NCBI RefSeq assembly: GCF_000373925.1
Contig: NZ_KB892751.1
Coordinates: 1 to 64,000 of the forward strand
Direction of reading: 5' to 3'
Source: Actinopolymorpha alba DSM 45243
GTDB lineage: Bacteria; Actinomycetota; Actinomycetes; Propionibacteriales; Actinopolymorphaceae
Length of the DNA: 64,000 nt
This document shows positions 8,311 through 16,316 of this stretch, piece after piece. The first letter of the stretch is position 1. Every line of letters starts with the position of its first letter. The notes beneath the pieces were generated by a model. It was given only the letters and a program-made list of their open reading frames with translations. It searched no databases and had not been told where the DNA came from. Made by a program: the position numbers and the translations under genes.

Positions 8311-9297
8311 GTAGGGGAGCACCAGCAGCGACCCACCACGCAACGCGTAATACATGCCGAGGAGCGCCGGAGCGGAGAACCTGTCGGTGAGCCACCCGGA
8401 CGCGATCGTCCCCACCACGTCGAGGATCCCGATAACGGCGAGCAGGGAGGCCGCGATCGGCTCGGCCATGCCGTGGTCATGCGCGGCGGGGATGAAGTGG
8501 ATCTGGATCAGGCCGTTGGTCGAGATACCGCAGATCGCGAACCCGATCGCGAGCAGCCAGAACGCCCTGGTCCGGGCCGCGCTGGCGAGGACGCTGAGGG
8601 CTCGACCCGAACGCCGGGCCTGCGGTCCGGAGGGTGGGGTCGGCTCGCCGGGCGCGTCGGTTTCGTCGGCCTCGTCGTCGGTGGCGCCGTAGGGTCGGGT
8701 GCCGACGTCGCGCGGGTGGTTGCGGAGGAACGCCAGCACGAAGGGTATGACGAGCACCGCGGCCCCGGCGACCACCCAGGACGCCGTACGCCAACCCGTG
8801 CCGACCACCAGGGTGGCGAGGACCGGCAGGAACACCAACCGTCCGGCGGCTCCGCCCGCGGTCAGCACGCCGGTGACGAGGCCGCGGCGACTGGCGAACC
8901 ACCGGCCGGTGATGGTGGCGACGAACGCCAGCGCCATCGACCCGGTGCCGAGCCCGACCAGGATTCCCCAGAACAGCACCAGCTGCCAGCTCCGCGTCAT
9001 GAGAACTGTCAGACCGCTGCCGAGTGCGATGAGGGCGAGCGCGACGCTCAGGACCTGACGTATGCCGAACCGCTCCATGAGTGCGGCCGCGAACGGCGCG
9101 GTCACGCCGTACAACACCAGGTTGACCGAGATCGCCAGCGAGATCGTCCCGCGGGACCAGCCGAACTCCTCCTGCAGGGGTGTGACCATGACGCCAGGCG
9201 CCGCTCCGAACGCCGCGGCTCCGACCAGCGCGAGCAGAGCGACGCCGGCGACGATCCAGGCCCGGTGAATGGTGGGTATCCGCACTCGGACCAGCAT
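7927..9297 (-). CDS. Major facilitator superfamily transporter (MCT-like), converging overlap
   Basis: A 456-residue MFS permease with two six-helix halves separated by a hydrophilic Asp/Glu/Pro loop (about residues 205-235). The N-terminus starts with a helix at about 12-32 and the motif near GWSRGTISLAISVNLVLYG is typical of monocarboxylate-type facilitators. The last helix ends near 8025; about 32 further residues lie inside the oppositely oriented transporter gene. The two genes overlap by 384 bases tail to tail. ATG 9297 is 59 bases from the divergent GlxA-type regulator start, so the two probably share a control region. The substrate is unknown; regulation by that neighbour is inference. 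Confidence 0.87.
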   Translation of the reverse strand: MLVRVRIPTIHRAWIVAGVALLALVGAAAFGAAPGVMVTPLQEEFGWSRGTISLAISVNLVLYGVTAPFAAALMERFGIRQVLSVALALIALGSGLTVLMTRSWQLVLFWGILVGLGTGSMALAFVATITGRWFASRRGLVTGVLTAGGAAGRLVFLPVLATLVVGTGWRTASWVVAGAAVLVIPFVLAFLRNHPRDVGTRPYGATDDEADETDAPGEPTPPSGPQARRSGRALSVLASAARTRAFWLLAIGFAICGISTNGLIQIHFIPAAHDHGMAEPIAASLLAVIGILDVVGTIASGWLTDRFSAPALLGMYYALRGGSLLVLPYLLDATAHPSLLIFIIFYGLDWVATVPPTIALCRLHFGASGPIVFGWVFASHQIGAAIAATAAGVLRDNLGSYTVAFTGAGLLCFLAAALSLRLAPRQPTDGDQAGGTQQTSGGADEHDGRVAAGSGA

Positions 9298-9356
9298 TCC
9301 GTCTGGACGGTTCGGCGGCGAGTGGCCCGACGGCCATGGTGTGAAAGGATCCGGCC

Positions 9357-10340
9357 ATGGCTGCTCCCCTCGATACGCGGCATCGGGTGGCCGTCCTGGC
9401 GCTGGAGGACGCGGTGCCGTTCGACATCGGCACCGCGACCCAGGTCTTCAGGACCGCGCGCGACAGTGACGATCGTCGTTTGTACGCCGTCCAGGTCTGC
9501 ACGCCCGACGGTGCGCCTGTCCGTACGAGCGCCGGCTTCGAGTTGCGGCCCGAGCACGGTCTCGAGGCCCTCCATGCAGCGGACACGGTGGTCGTCGCGG
9601 GCGTCCACGGCGGTCCGGCGATGTACGAGGGCACGCTCGAACCAAAGATCGCCGAGGCTTTGCGAGAGGTGGCGGCGACCGGCACCCGTCTGATGTCGAT
9701 CTGCACGGGCGCGTTCGTGCTCGCCGCCATCGGCATCCTCGACGGCCGTCCGGCGACGACCCACTGGGCGCACGCCGCGCGGTTCCGCCAGCTGTATCCG
9801 CGGGTGCGGCTCGACCCGGACGTGCTGTTCGTCGACGACGGTGACGTCTTGACCTCAGCCGGCATCGGTGCCGGTATCGATCTCTGCCTTCACGTCGTAC
9901 GCCGCGACCACGGCAGCGAGATCGCCAACCAGACGGCCCGCCGTTGCGTGGTGCCGCCCTGGCGTGACGGCGGTCAGTCGCAGTACATCGAGCGGCCGCT
10001 GCCCTCGGTCACCGGCGCGACGACCGAGCCGACCCGCCGGTGGCTGCTGGAACGTCTGGATGAACGCCTGGACCTGGCGGAGATGGCGGCCCATGCGCGG
10101 ATGAGTGTCCGGTCGTTCACCCGCCGGTTCCGGGATGAGACGGGGATGAGTCCGGGTACCTGGCTGCTGAGGCAGCGCGTCGAACGCGCCCGTCACCTGC
10201 TCGAGGCGACGGACCTGCCGATTGACCGGGTGGCGCGAGACGCGGGCTTCGGTACGGCGGCGTCGATGCGCCAGCACCTTCGCGAGGCACTGGGCGTTGC
10301 ACCGCTGGCGTACCGGCGTACGTTCCGCGGCACGACCTGA
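9357..10340 (+). CDS. GlxA-family regulator: DJ-1/PfpI-like domain plus AraC DNA-binding domain
   Basis: Protein of 327 residues. Residues about 8-175 form a class I glutamine-amidotransferase-like (DJ-1/PfpI) domain, with the nucleophile-elbow-like MSICTGAFVLA around residue 120. Residues about 230-327 contain the two helix-turn-helix units of AraC (LAEMAAHARMSVRSFTRRF and then DAGFGTAASMRQHL). Such regulators usually sense small metabolites through the first domain, although the enzymatic activity is normally lost. AAAGGA lies upstream of ATG 9357. It is divergent from the 7927-9297 transporter, which is the most likely target. The stop codon falls in a short CCTGA tandem repeat. Confidence 0.92.
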   Translation: MAAPLDTRHRVAVLALEDAVPFDIGTATQVFRTARDSDDRRLYAVQVCTPDGAPVRTSAGFELRPEHGLEALHAADTVVVAGVHGGPAMYEGTLEPKIAEALREVAATGTRLMSICTGAFVLAAIGILDGRPATTHWAHAARFRQLYPRVRLDPDVLFVDDGDVLTSAGIGAGIDLCLHVVRRDHGSEIANQTARRCVVPPWRDGGQSQYIERPLPSVTGATTEPTRRWLLERLDERLDLAEMAAHARMSVRSFTRRFRDETGMSPGTWLLRQRVERARHLLEATDLPIDRVARDAGFGTAASMRQHLREALGVAPLAYRRTFRGTT

Positions 10341-10345
10341 CCCTG

Positions 10346-10367
10346 CCTGACCTGACCTGACCTGACC
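10346..10367. repeat. CCTGA pentanucleotide tandem repeat
   Basis: CCTGA is repeated four times in a row at 10346-10365 just after the GlxA-type gene stop, with another unit covering the stop at 10336-10340. The copy number may vary between strains and would lie in the 54-base gap before the DinB-fold gene. Confidence 0.6.
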
Positions 10368-10394
10368 GCCGCGCCGCTCCGGAATGATGGGGCG

Positions 10395-10913
10395 ATGACG
10401 TGGACCGCACCTGCGATCACCCGCATTGACGAGCCTTTCGTCGCGGACGAGCGCGCCATGCTCGAGGGCTTTCTCGAATGGGAACGCGCCACCCTCTTAC
10501 ACAAGTGCGCCGGGCTCACCGGCGAGCAACTCGCCCTGCGTCCAGTCGCGCCGTCGACGCTCTCCCTTCTCGGGCTGGTGCGCCATCTCGCCTCAGTGGA
10601 GCGGCATTGGTTCCGCCGCCGCTTCCGTGGTGAGGCGGTCGAGCCGCTGTTCTCGCGCGAAGGAGTGCCGGGTGTTGCCTTCAGCGAGGTCGATCCGAGC
10701 CGCGCCGAGGCCGACTTCGACTGCCTCATGGCCGAATGGTCGCTGTGTCGTCGCGCGGTAGCCGGCGCCGCACTCGACGAGACGTTCATCACCGAAGGTT
10801 GGGGCGAGATGTCGTTGCGCTGGCTCTACCAGCACATGATCAATGAGTACGCCCGGCACAACGGGCACGCGGACCTGTTGAGAGAACGCATCGACGGGCG
10901 GGTGGGCGCCTAG
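10395..10913 (+). CDS. DinB-fold protein (DUF664)
   Basis: Protein of 172 residues with the pattern of the DinB/DUF664 four-helix bundle: ERATLLHKCAGLT near residue 30, LVRHLASVERHWF near 60-72 and a C-terminal HMINEYARHNGHADLLRE segment. The His residues in these helices are the usual metal ligands. Relatives include mycothiol- and bacillithiol-dependent S-transferases, but many are uncharacterised, so only the fold is claimed. It lies 54 bases downstream of the GlxA-type regulator and converges on the LacI gene. Confidence 0.85.
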   Translation: MTWTAPAITRIDEPFVADERAMLEGFLEWERATLLHKCAGLTGEQLALRPVAPSTLSLLGLVRHLASVERHWFRRRFRGEAVEPLFSREGVPGVAFSEVDPSRAEADFDCLMAEWSLCRRAVAGAALDETFITEGWGEMSLRWLYQHMINEYARHNGHADLLRERIDGRVGA

Positions 10914-10960
10914 CTTCGCGTTTTGACGGTGCTGCGGAGCAGGGAGTGGAGTTTGGCTCG

Positions 10961-12001
10961 TCAATCTCGGCTTGACGTGTTGGCCCGGCGTTTGAGAGAG
11001 CTGGCCCGTACGTGCAACTCCGTCGGCAGGACTGCCCGCGACGGCGGCCGGGAGGGGTCCGCGATTCGTTGGAGGAGCAACTCCGCGGCCGTACGTCCGA
11101 TGTCATACGTCGGTTGGGTGATGGTGGACAGCGGCGGCCGGATGAGCGTCGCGGAGGGTACGTCGTCGAAGCCGAACACTCCGACGTCCGCGGGAATGCT
11201 GACGCCCCGGTCGACCAGGCATTCCAGGGCGCCGACGGTCATGAGGTTGTTGGTCGCGAAGACCGCGTCGGGCCTCGGGGTGTGGTCGAGCAGGTCACCC
11301 ATCGCGGCATGCCCGCCGGCCTCGCGGAAGTCGGCGTACCTGATCAGTCGGGAATCGACGTCGCGACCGCTCGCCCGCAGCGCGCGGCGGTAGCCTTCGA
11401 GCCGCTGCTGCGCAGTACTGATGTCGCGCGGCCCGGTGATGCACGCGATCCGGCTGAAGCCCTCGCTCACCAGATGGTCGGTCGCAAGCTGCGCGGCATG
11501 GGTGTTGTCGACCGTCACGATGTCGACCGTGGCGCCGCGCAACTGTCGGTCGATCGCCACCAGCGGGACTGATGCGGCGAGGAGCTGCCGCATGGGCGCG
11601 CTGCGGCTGCTGGAGGAGATGCTGCGATTGGTGGGGGAGATGATGACGCCGGCCATCTGCTCGGCAAGGATCGCGGCGATGTAGTCGGCTTCCTTGTCGG
11701 GATTCTCGTCGCTGTTGCAGAGCACCACGGAGTACTTCGCCTGTTGCGCGACATCCTCGACACCGCGTACGAGCGCGGTGAAGAACGGGTTGTTGATGTC
11801 GGAGACGAGGACCGCCCACAGGTTGGTCTGGCTGCGGCGCAGGCTGCGGGCCAGGGCGTTCGGGCGGTAGTCGAGGTCGCTGGCGGCCTTGCGGACGCGC
11901 TTGGCCAGGGCCTCGTCAACGGTCAGCTTGCCGTTGAGTACGCGGGAGACGGTCGAGGGCGACACCTTGGCCAGGCGGGCGACGTCATAGATCGTGGGCA
12001 T
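10961..12001 (-). CDS. LacI-family transcriptional repressor
   Basis: Protein of 346 residues. The DNA-binding headpiece is plain at residues 1-50 (MPTIYDVARLAKVSPSTVSR, with the hinge region after it), followed by a ribose-binding-protein-like sugar sensor domain (about 60-335). ATG 12001 gives the canonical LacI N-terminus; in-frame codons further upstream are not conserved. No sugar-metabolism gene is directly adjacent: an acyl-CoA dehydrogenase lies upstream in the same direction, separated by 243 bases containing a terminator hairpin, so the regulator is probably transcribed alone and may act on distant genes. A 32-bp palindrome 130 bases upstream is a candidate operator. Confidence 0.93.
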   Translation of the reverse strand: MPTIYDVARLAKVSPSTVSRVLNGKLTVDEALAKRVRKAASDLDYRPNALARSLRRSQTNLWAVLVSDINNPFFTALVRGVEDVAQQAKYSVVLCNSDENPDKEADYIAAILAEQMAGVIISPTNRSISSSSRSAPMRQLLAASVPLVAIDRQLRGATVDIVTVDNTHAAQLATDHLVSEGFSRIACITGPRDISTAQQRLEGYRRALRASGRDVDSRLIRYADFREAGGHAAMGDLLDHTPRPDAVFATNNLMTVGALECLVDRGVSIPADVGVFGFDDVPSATLIRPPLSTITQPTYDIGRTAAELLLQRIADPSRPPSRAVLPTELHVRASSLKRRANTSSRD

Positions 12002-12130
12002 GTTGATCCGCCAGCGTAGGCCATCAGGCCCCCGAACCCGCCCGAGCTTGGTACGGCTGGCCGCGTTGGGCCGGGGGCCTCCCACGCTCGGGCGCCCTGT
12101 CCCGGAAGATGCGCACGCCGACCGGTCCTG

Positions 12131-12162
12131 CCTCAATGACCACGTATACGTGATCATTGAGG
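12131..12162. promoter_or_regulatory. 32-bp composite palindrome upstream of lacI-type gene
   Basis: CCTCAATGA at 12131-12139 mirrors TCATTGAGG at 12154-12162, and the centre is the self-complementary ACGTATACGT (12142-12151); only the CC/GA pairs between arms and centre mismatch. It lies between the acyl-CoA dehydrogenase terminator and the LacI start. It could be an operator for the LacI-type repressor; this is inference. Confidence 0.5.
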
Positions 12163-12175
12163 GCACGCTCGGAGT

Positions 12176-12229
12176 TGGGTCGGGGGCACCCTTGGCCGAC
12201 AGATTCCGAACCAGGGTGCCCCCGACCCA
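12176..12229. terminator. Strong hairpin after the acyl-CoA dehydrogenase gene
   Basis: Arms 12176-12192 and 12213-12229 form a perfect 17-bp G/C-rich stem with a 20-base loop, starting 16 bases past the acyl-CoA dehydrogenase stop. No U-tract follows, which is common for actinobacterial terminators. Confidence 0.7.
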
Positions 12230-12244
12230 CAAAGCGGGGCGCGC

Positions 12245-14164
12245 TCAGATCATCCGGCGGGCCAGGTTGTCCTTCTGCGCCGGACCTGGCTCCCAGTGCG
12301 CGATCCACGGCGCCTCGGGGTAGAGGTGCAGCACGCCGTCCTCCAGCCAGACGTACTTACCGTCCAGGACTCGCCTGGCCATCGCGTCGTCGCTGGAGTC
12401 GGAGTTGTGCCACAGCCGGGTGAACTTGTCCTTGACGCGGACCCGCGACTGTTCGCAGAACGCCGCCGCGAGATCGTACGCCGCAGCACCACGCTCGGGG
12501 TCTTCCTGGCGCAGCCGCTCGGCGCGGACGCAGGCGGCCGTCATCGCGAAGAGCTCAGCCCCGATGTCGACGACCCGCGCAAGGAAGCCTTGACGGAACT
12601 CCAGCTTCGCCTGCCAGCGGGCCATTCCGTAGAAGGTGTTGCGGGCGAGCTTGCGCGAGGACCGCTCGACGAACCGCAGGTGCCGCGCGAGGTCGCCGAA
12701 TTCGGAGTACGACCGCGGTACCTGCCCCTTGCCCACGGCAAGGCGCGGCAGCCACGAGGCGTAGAAGTCGCTCGCCTTCACCGCGGACTTCGCCTTGGCG
12801 CCCATGCTCGCGTGCACGTTGGCGAGCTCACCCGCGGCCTGCAGGTGCGTGTCCACCGCCTCGCGCGCGATGAACAGATGCATGATCTCCGTCGATCCTT
12901 CGAAGATCCGGTTGATCCGCAGGTCCCGCAGCATCTGCTCGACGGGAACTCCCCGCTCGCCGCGGGCCGCCAGGGACTCGGCCGTTTCGTACCCTCGCCC
13001 ACCCCTGATCTGGACGAGTTCGTCGGCCATCTGCCAGGACATCTCGCTGGCGAACAGCTTCGCGATCGCCGCCTCCAGCCGGATGTCCAGCTCACCCTCG
13101 TCGGCTATGTTGGCGGATAGCTCGAGGATGCTTTCGAGCGCGTACGACGTCGCCGCGATGAACGAGATCTTGTGGGCGATCGCCGCGTGCCGGCCGATCG
13201 GTCGGCCCCATTGTTCGCGTTCCTTCGACCATTCGCGCGCGACCTTGAGGCACCACTTGCCGGCGCCGGCGCACATGGCCGGGATGGAGAGCCGTCCGGT
13301 GTTGAGGGTCGTCAGGGCGATCTTGAGTCCCTGGCCCTCTCTGCCGAGGCGGTTCGCGGCTGGCACCACCACCTGGTGGAAGCGGGTGACGCCGTTCTCG
13401 ATCCCGCGTAGACCCATGAAGCTGTTGCGGTTCTCGACGGTGATGCCGGGCGCGTCGGCTTCGACCACGAACGCGCTGACGCCGCCTCGGTGGCCCTCGC
13501 TTTCGGGCACCCGCGCCATCACGACGAGGAGTTCGGCCACGACGCCGTTCGTGGTCCAGAGTTTCACCCCGTCGAGGACGTACGCCGATCCGTCCTCAGT
13601 GGGGATGGCCGACATCGAAAGCCGCGCCGGGTCGGATCCGACGTCGGGCTCAGTGAGCAGGAACGCGCTGATCGCGCCGCGGGCGCAGCGAGGCAGGAAC
13701 TCCCGCTTCTGTTCTTCGGTGCCGAACATCTTGACGGGCTCGGGTACGCCGATCGACTGGTGCGCGGACAGGAGCGCACCGATGCTCGGGTGGACTGAGC
13801 CGGCGAGCATGAGCCCTCTGCCGTAGTCGACCATCGACAGGCCGAGGCCGCCGTACTCCTCGGGGATCTTCATGCCGAACGCCCCGAGGCTGGCGAAGCC
13901 TTTGACGTATTCGTCTGGAATGCGCGCCTCGCGCTCGATGACCTGGCCGTCGAGGGTTTCGCAGTAGGCCTTCAGGCGTTGGAGGAACGCGGCGCCCTTG
14001 GCCGCCTTCTCGTCCGGAACACGCGGATGCGGGTGGACGAGGTCGAGGCGGAACTTGCCGAGGTACAGGTCCTTGGCGAAGCTCGGCTTGGCCCAGGTGG
14101 TTTCCCGAGCAGCCTCGGCGACCGCGCGTGCTTCGACTTCGGTAACCGGTGCGGTCTTGCTCAT
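12245..14164 (-). CDS. Acyl-CoA dehydrogenase, long form (VLCAD-like)
   Basis: FAD-dependent oxidation of acyl-CoA to enoyl-CoA in beta-oxidation. At 639 residues it is much longer than the usual 380-residue enzyme and resembles the VLCAD/ACAD9 type with an extra C-terminal helical domain (about 470-639). N-terminal helical domain about 50-190 contains the EYGGLGLS stretch; the FAD/substrate segment FLLTEPDVGSDPARL follows; the catalytic Glu is expected in RINRIFEGSTEI near residue 421. The C-terminal sequence ends with a Trp-rich stretch. The gene stands alone, bounded downstream by a terminator hairpin; a perfect 12-bp palindrome TACTCGCGAGTA about 95 bases upstream of ATG 14164 may be a TetR-type operator. 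Confidence 0.92.
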   Translation of the reverse strand: MSKTAPVTEVEARAVAEAARETTWAKPSFAKDLYLGKFRLDLVHPHPRVPDEKAAKGAAFLQRLKAYCETLDGQVIEREARIPDEYVKGFASLGAFGMKIPEEYGGLGLSMVDYGRGLMLAGSVHPSIGALLSAHQSIGVPEPVKMFGTEEQKREFLPRCARGAISAFLLTEPDVGSDPARLSMSAIPTEDGSAYVLDGVKLWTTNGVVAELLVVMARVPESEGHRGGVSAFVVEADAPGITVENRNSFMGLRGIENGVTRFHQVVVPAANRLGREGQGLKIALTTLNTGRLSIPAMCAGAGKWCLKVAREWSKEREQWGRPIGRHAAIAHKISFIAATSYALESILELSANIADEGELDIRLEAAIAKLFASEMSWQMADELVQIRGGRGYETAESLAARGERGVPVEQMLRDLRINRIFEGSTEIMHLFIAREAVDTHLQAAGELANVHASMGAKAKSAVKASDFYASWLPRLAVGKGQVPRSYSEFGDLARHLRFVERSSRKLARNTFYGMARWQAKLEFRQGFLARVVDIGAELFAMTAACVRAERLRQEDPERGAAAYDLAAAFCEQSRVRVKDKFTRLWHNSDSSDDAMARRVLDGKYVWLEDGVLHLYPEAPWIAHWEPGPAQKDNLARRMI

Positions 14165-14259
14165 GGCTCAACCCTTTCGCCGTAAGCGCAGTGTGGTTCC
14201 GAACCTGATCAGGCTTCGCCCGCCCAGGCCCACTCCCACCGCCAGCTTCTCATCAGTGT

Positions 14260-14271
14260 TACTCGCGAGTA
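14260..14271. promoter_or_regulatory. TACTCGCGAGTA palindrome, candidate TetR-type operator
   Basis: A perfect 12-bp palindrome, extended by T/G at its ends, lies 95 bases before the acyl-CoA dehydrogenase start. Palindromes of this kind are typical of TetR-family repressors of fatty-acid genes; no such repressor is adjacent here. Assignment is inference. Confidence 0.45.
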
Positions 14272-14429
14272 GCCAGCTGCCAAGCCCTTTTGAAAATCGC
14301 ACCCACGGCCCTTTTCTGGCAGCAGAAGGGCAGGGTTGACAGAAAATCCGTGACGTACGGATTCGCGAATTGTTGGTGTTTTGCCGGTCCCGTACTGGAT
14401 GGAAATTGTCTGGCGTTCTGTCCCGGAAT

Positions 14430-15359
14430 TCAGCGCGGCCCGGTCGTCACCGGAATCCGGATCGGCGAATTGGGCCGCGGCGGCCCTCCCCAGCGCGGTA
14501 CCACACGGTGCACCGTTGCCAGGAACACCGTCATGACCAGGCAGGCCGTGCCCGCGATACCGGCCGCACCGCCGGCGTACGCGGCGAACAGCCGCCGACG
14601 ACTGACTCCCGTCAGGACCAGCTGCGGCGGGTCGGCGAGCCCGAGTCCGACCACCGCGATCACGAGGAGCCCCACTCCGATGAGCGCCAGCAGGGTGACG
14701 GCGTACGGATGCGCGTCCGCAGACGTGCTCGCCGCGTTCCGGCGCTGGGTGAGGACGAGGATCACGCCGGCCCCGGCTGCCCACGCGCCGACGACCAGGA
14801 GAGCCGCCAGCGAATCGCTGGGCCGATGCCATCCGGCGGCCAAAGTGGCGATGCCGGTGAGGCCGGCATAGCCCGCGCCAAGCATGGCGGCGAGCCCGCG
14901 CAGCCGCGGCGGGAGCACGAGGACCAGAGCAACGGCGACGGAAGCCGCCACGGTTGTGTGGCCGCTCGGCAGGCTGTTGACCTCGATCCGGGCTCCGGGG
15001 ATACCGAGGTCCGGGCGATGGATGACGTCAAATTTCAGGATCTGGGTGGTGACGTTGGCGCCGGCGACGAGCAGGGTCGCGACGACAGCGAGCACGATCC
15101 GCCGGCGGGCGAGGGCGATGAATCCGATCACCGCCGTGGCGACCGCCAAGGAGAGCACCGTGATCGCGTCGAGCACCCTGGTGACGAGTACGTGAACATG
15201 GCTCCGGCCGATGGCGTTGCCCTCGAGCGCGATCCCGTCGAGAACCTGTCCGTGCGCCGTACGGACAAAAATCCACCATACGGCGGCCAGCGCACCTACC
15301 TGGGCGAGAGCCAACACCAGCAGCCAAACCGCAGTCAAACCCCGTGTGCGACTAGGCAT
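14430..15359 (-). CDS. PAP2-superfamily membrane phosphatase
   Basis: Protein of 309 residues with about eight membrane segments. The three PAP2 phosphatase motifs are present: KFDVIHRPDLG (motif 1, KxxxxxxRP), SLPSGHTT (motif 2) and AGWHRPSD (motif 3), with active-site loops facing the outside. Such enzymes dephosphorylate lipid phosphates such as phosphatidic acid or undecaprenyl pyrophosphate. Between motif 3 and the C-terminus are three extra hydrophobic segments. ATG 15359 is preferred since it begins with a short basic stretch and a hydrophobic helix; codons upstream are not membrane-like. Divergent from the CBM2 lipoprotein gene. Substrate not identified. Confidence 0.88.
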   Translation of the reverse strand: MPSRTRGLTAVWLLVLALAQVGALAAVWWIFVRTAHGQVLDGIALEGNAIGRSHVHVLVTRVLDAITVLSLAVATAVIGFIALARRRIVLAVVATLLVAGANVTTQILKFDVIHRPDLGIPGARIEVNSLPSGHTTVAASVAVALVLVLPPRLRGLAAMLGAGYAGLTGIATLAAGWHRPSDSLAALLVVGAWAAGAGVILVLTQRRNAASTSADAHPYAVTLLALIGVGLLVIAVVGLGLADPPQLVLTGVSRRRLFAAYAGGAAGIAGTACLVMTVFLATVHRVVPRWGGPPRPNSPIRIPVTTGPR

Positions 15360-15441
15360 GTGCTCACCGTAGCCGGTGAGGGTGAAGTCGTCGCGAGTAC
15401 CTGCGGCCAGGGGTACGGGCTTCCTAGACTCATGGAAATCT

Positions 15442-15474
15442 GGGGGACCCCCGGGGGAGGCTGGGCGCGGGGGG
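15442..15474 (+). promoter_or_regulatory. G-run cluster over a ribosome-binding site (possible G-quadruplex)
   Basis: Four runs of three or more G (15442-15446, 15453-15457, 15463-15465, 15469-15474) with loops of 6, 5 and 3 bases precede ATG 15482; the last run is part of the Shine-Dalgarno GGGGAGG. If it folds in mRNA it would hide the ribosome-binding site of the CBM2 lipoprotein. Inference only. Confidence 0.4.
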
Positions 15475-15481
15475 AGGAAAC

Positions 15482-15970
15482 ATGGGCCGGCGCCTGACAT
15501 TCTTCGCTTCCGCGACGGCAACGCTCGCGACAATCCTGGTAGCCGCGGTTCTCCTCGTGGGCTGCCAGGAGCAGCGGCCTGGCCGTGACCCGCGGACCGC
15601 GAGTTCACCGTCGAAGTCCGCGTCCGCGCACGTCAGCGGCACACCGTCGGCGCGCGAGGCGATACCCGCCGTCGACTTCCGCTCGACCCGCCGCTGGCAG
15701 AACGGCTTCGTCACCATCGTCCGGATCACCAACCACACCGAAGAGCCGCTGCGGTGGACGCTGAGTTTCCGCCTGCCAGCGAAGGTCCATCTCGACCAGG
15801 TGTGGGGTGCCGCCATCCACCAGGCCGGCGGTGGCCGGATGGACGCGCGCGGGGAGGACTACAACAAGCGCATCAAGCCCGGCCAGCGGGTGGAGTTCGG
15901 ATTCCGGGCGACCGGCACCAACCAGGCATCTGTCGCGGAATGCAGCCTTAACGGTAAGCCCTGCCGGTGA
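15482..15970 (+). CDS. Lipoprotein with a cellulose-binding (CBM2-like) domain
   Basis: Secreted lipoprotein of 162 residues. A signal peptide ends in the lipobox LVGC with Cys28 as the lipidation site, followed by a Ser/Thr/Pro-rich linker (about 29-62). Residues 63-162 follow the CBM2 pattern: WQNGFVTIVRITN, RWTLSFRLP, conserved aromatic W in QVWGAA, YNKRIKPGQRVEFGFRATG, and a closing CSLNGKPC with the two Cys typical of the family. No catalytic domain is attached, so it would display a polysaccharide-binding module at the cell surface. It lies near the beta-galactosidase and ABC importer genes and may help capture plant polysaccharide. The start follows a G-rich leader. Confidence 0.8.
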   Translation: MGRRLTFFASATATLATILVAAVLLVGCQEQRPGRDPRTASSPSKSASAHVSGTPSAREAIPAVDFRSTRRWQNGFVTIVRITNHTEEPLRWTLSFRLPAKVHLDQVWGAAIHQAGGGRMDARGEDYNKRIKPGQRVEFGFRATGTNQASVAECSLNGKPCR

Positions 15971-16044
15971 CTGGCCCTGGAGGGATGTGAGGCGGCCGGG
16001 ACCTCGCGCGGAAGGTCGCCACCACGCAAGGCAGGGCCCCGAGT

Positions 16045-16086
16045 TGTCAGAAATTTCTCGGTCTCTTAGCCGAGAAACCTCTGACA
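16045..16086. terminator. Imperfect hairpin after the CBM2 lipoprotein
   Basis: TGTCAGA-aa-TTTCTCGG-tctcttag-CCGAGAAA-cc-TCTGACA: two perfect stem blocks separated by a symmetric internal loop, 75 bases after the lipoprotein stop. Probably a transcription terminator; a protein-binding palindrome is the alternative. Confidence 0.55.
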
Positions 16087-16252
16087 GCTTGCCGAGAGCC
16101 TTATTCATTACCTCTGGCAGTCGGATAGGGGAACGGGATCATGATCAACTTGCAGAAATCGCCCAGGATTCGCTCCCGGGTTCAAGGGGTCGTCGCAACA
16201 CCTGATCTGGTTCGAGAGCTGCTCACTATGCGAGATCGCCCACCGAGGTTGC

Positions 16253-16308
16253 GGTGACTTGGCGGAGGTGTGTCGGCAAAGAAGCCGACACACCTCCGCC
16301 AAGTCGCC
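16253..16308. terminator. Long perfect hairpin after the beta-galactosidase gene
   Basis: Arms 16253-16277 and 16284-16308 form a 25-bp stem with a single G-U pair and the 6-base loop AAAGAA, 8 bases beyond the beta-galactosidase stop. It should work as a terminator for that gene and possibly in both directions. Confidence 0.75.
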
Positions 16309-16316
16309 TCCGTCGT

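Larger units (their letters stand above)
15971..16316. other. Intergenic region with two hairpins
   Basis: No gene is supported. It holds the inverted repeat at 16045-16086 and the strong hairpin at 16253-16308, described separately. The stretch at about 16175-16205, read on the minus strand, resembles an IS30-type end (GTGTTGCGACGACCCCTTGA), but no transposase remains, so this is only a possible relic. Confidence 0.45.

Noticed and set aside
16175-16205. IS30-type terminal repeat
   Set aside because: Only one end-like stretch, no partner end and no transposase; kept only as a remark in the intergenic entry.
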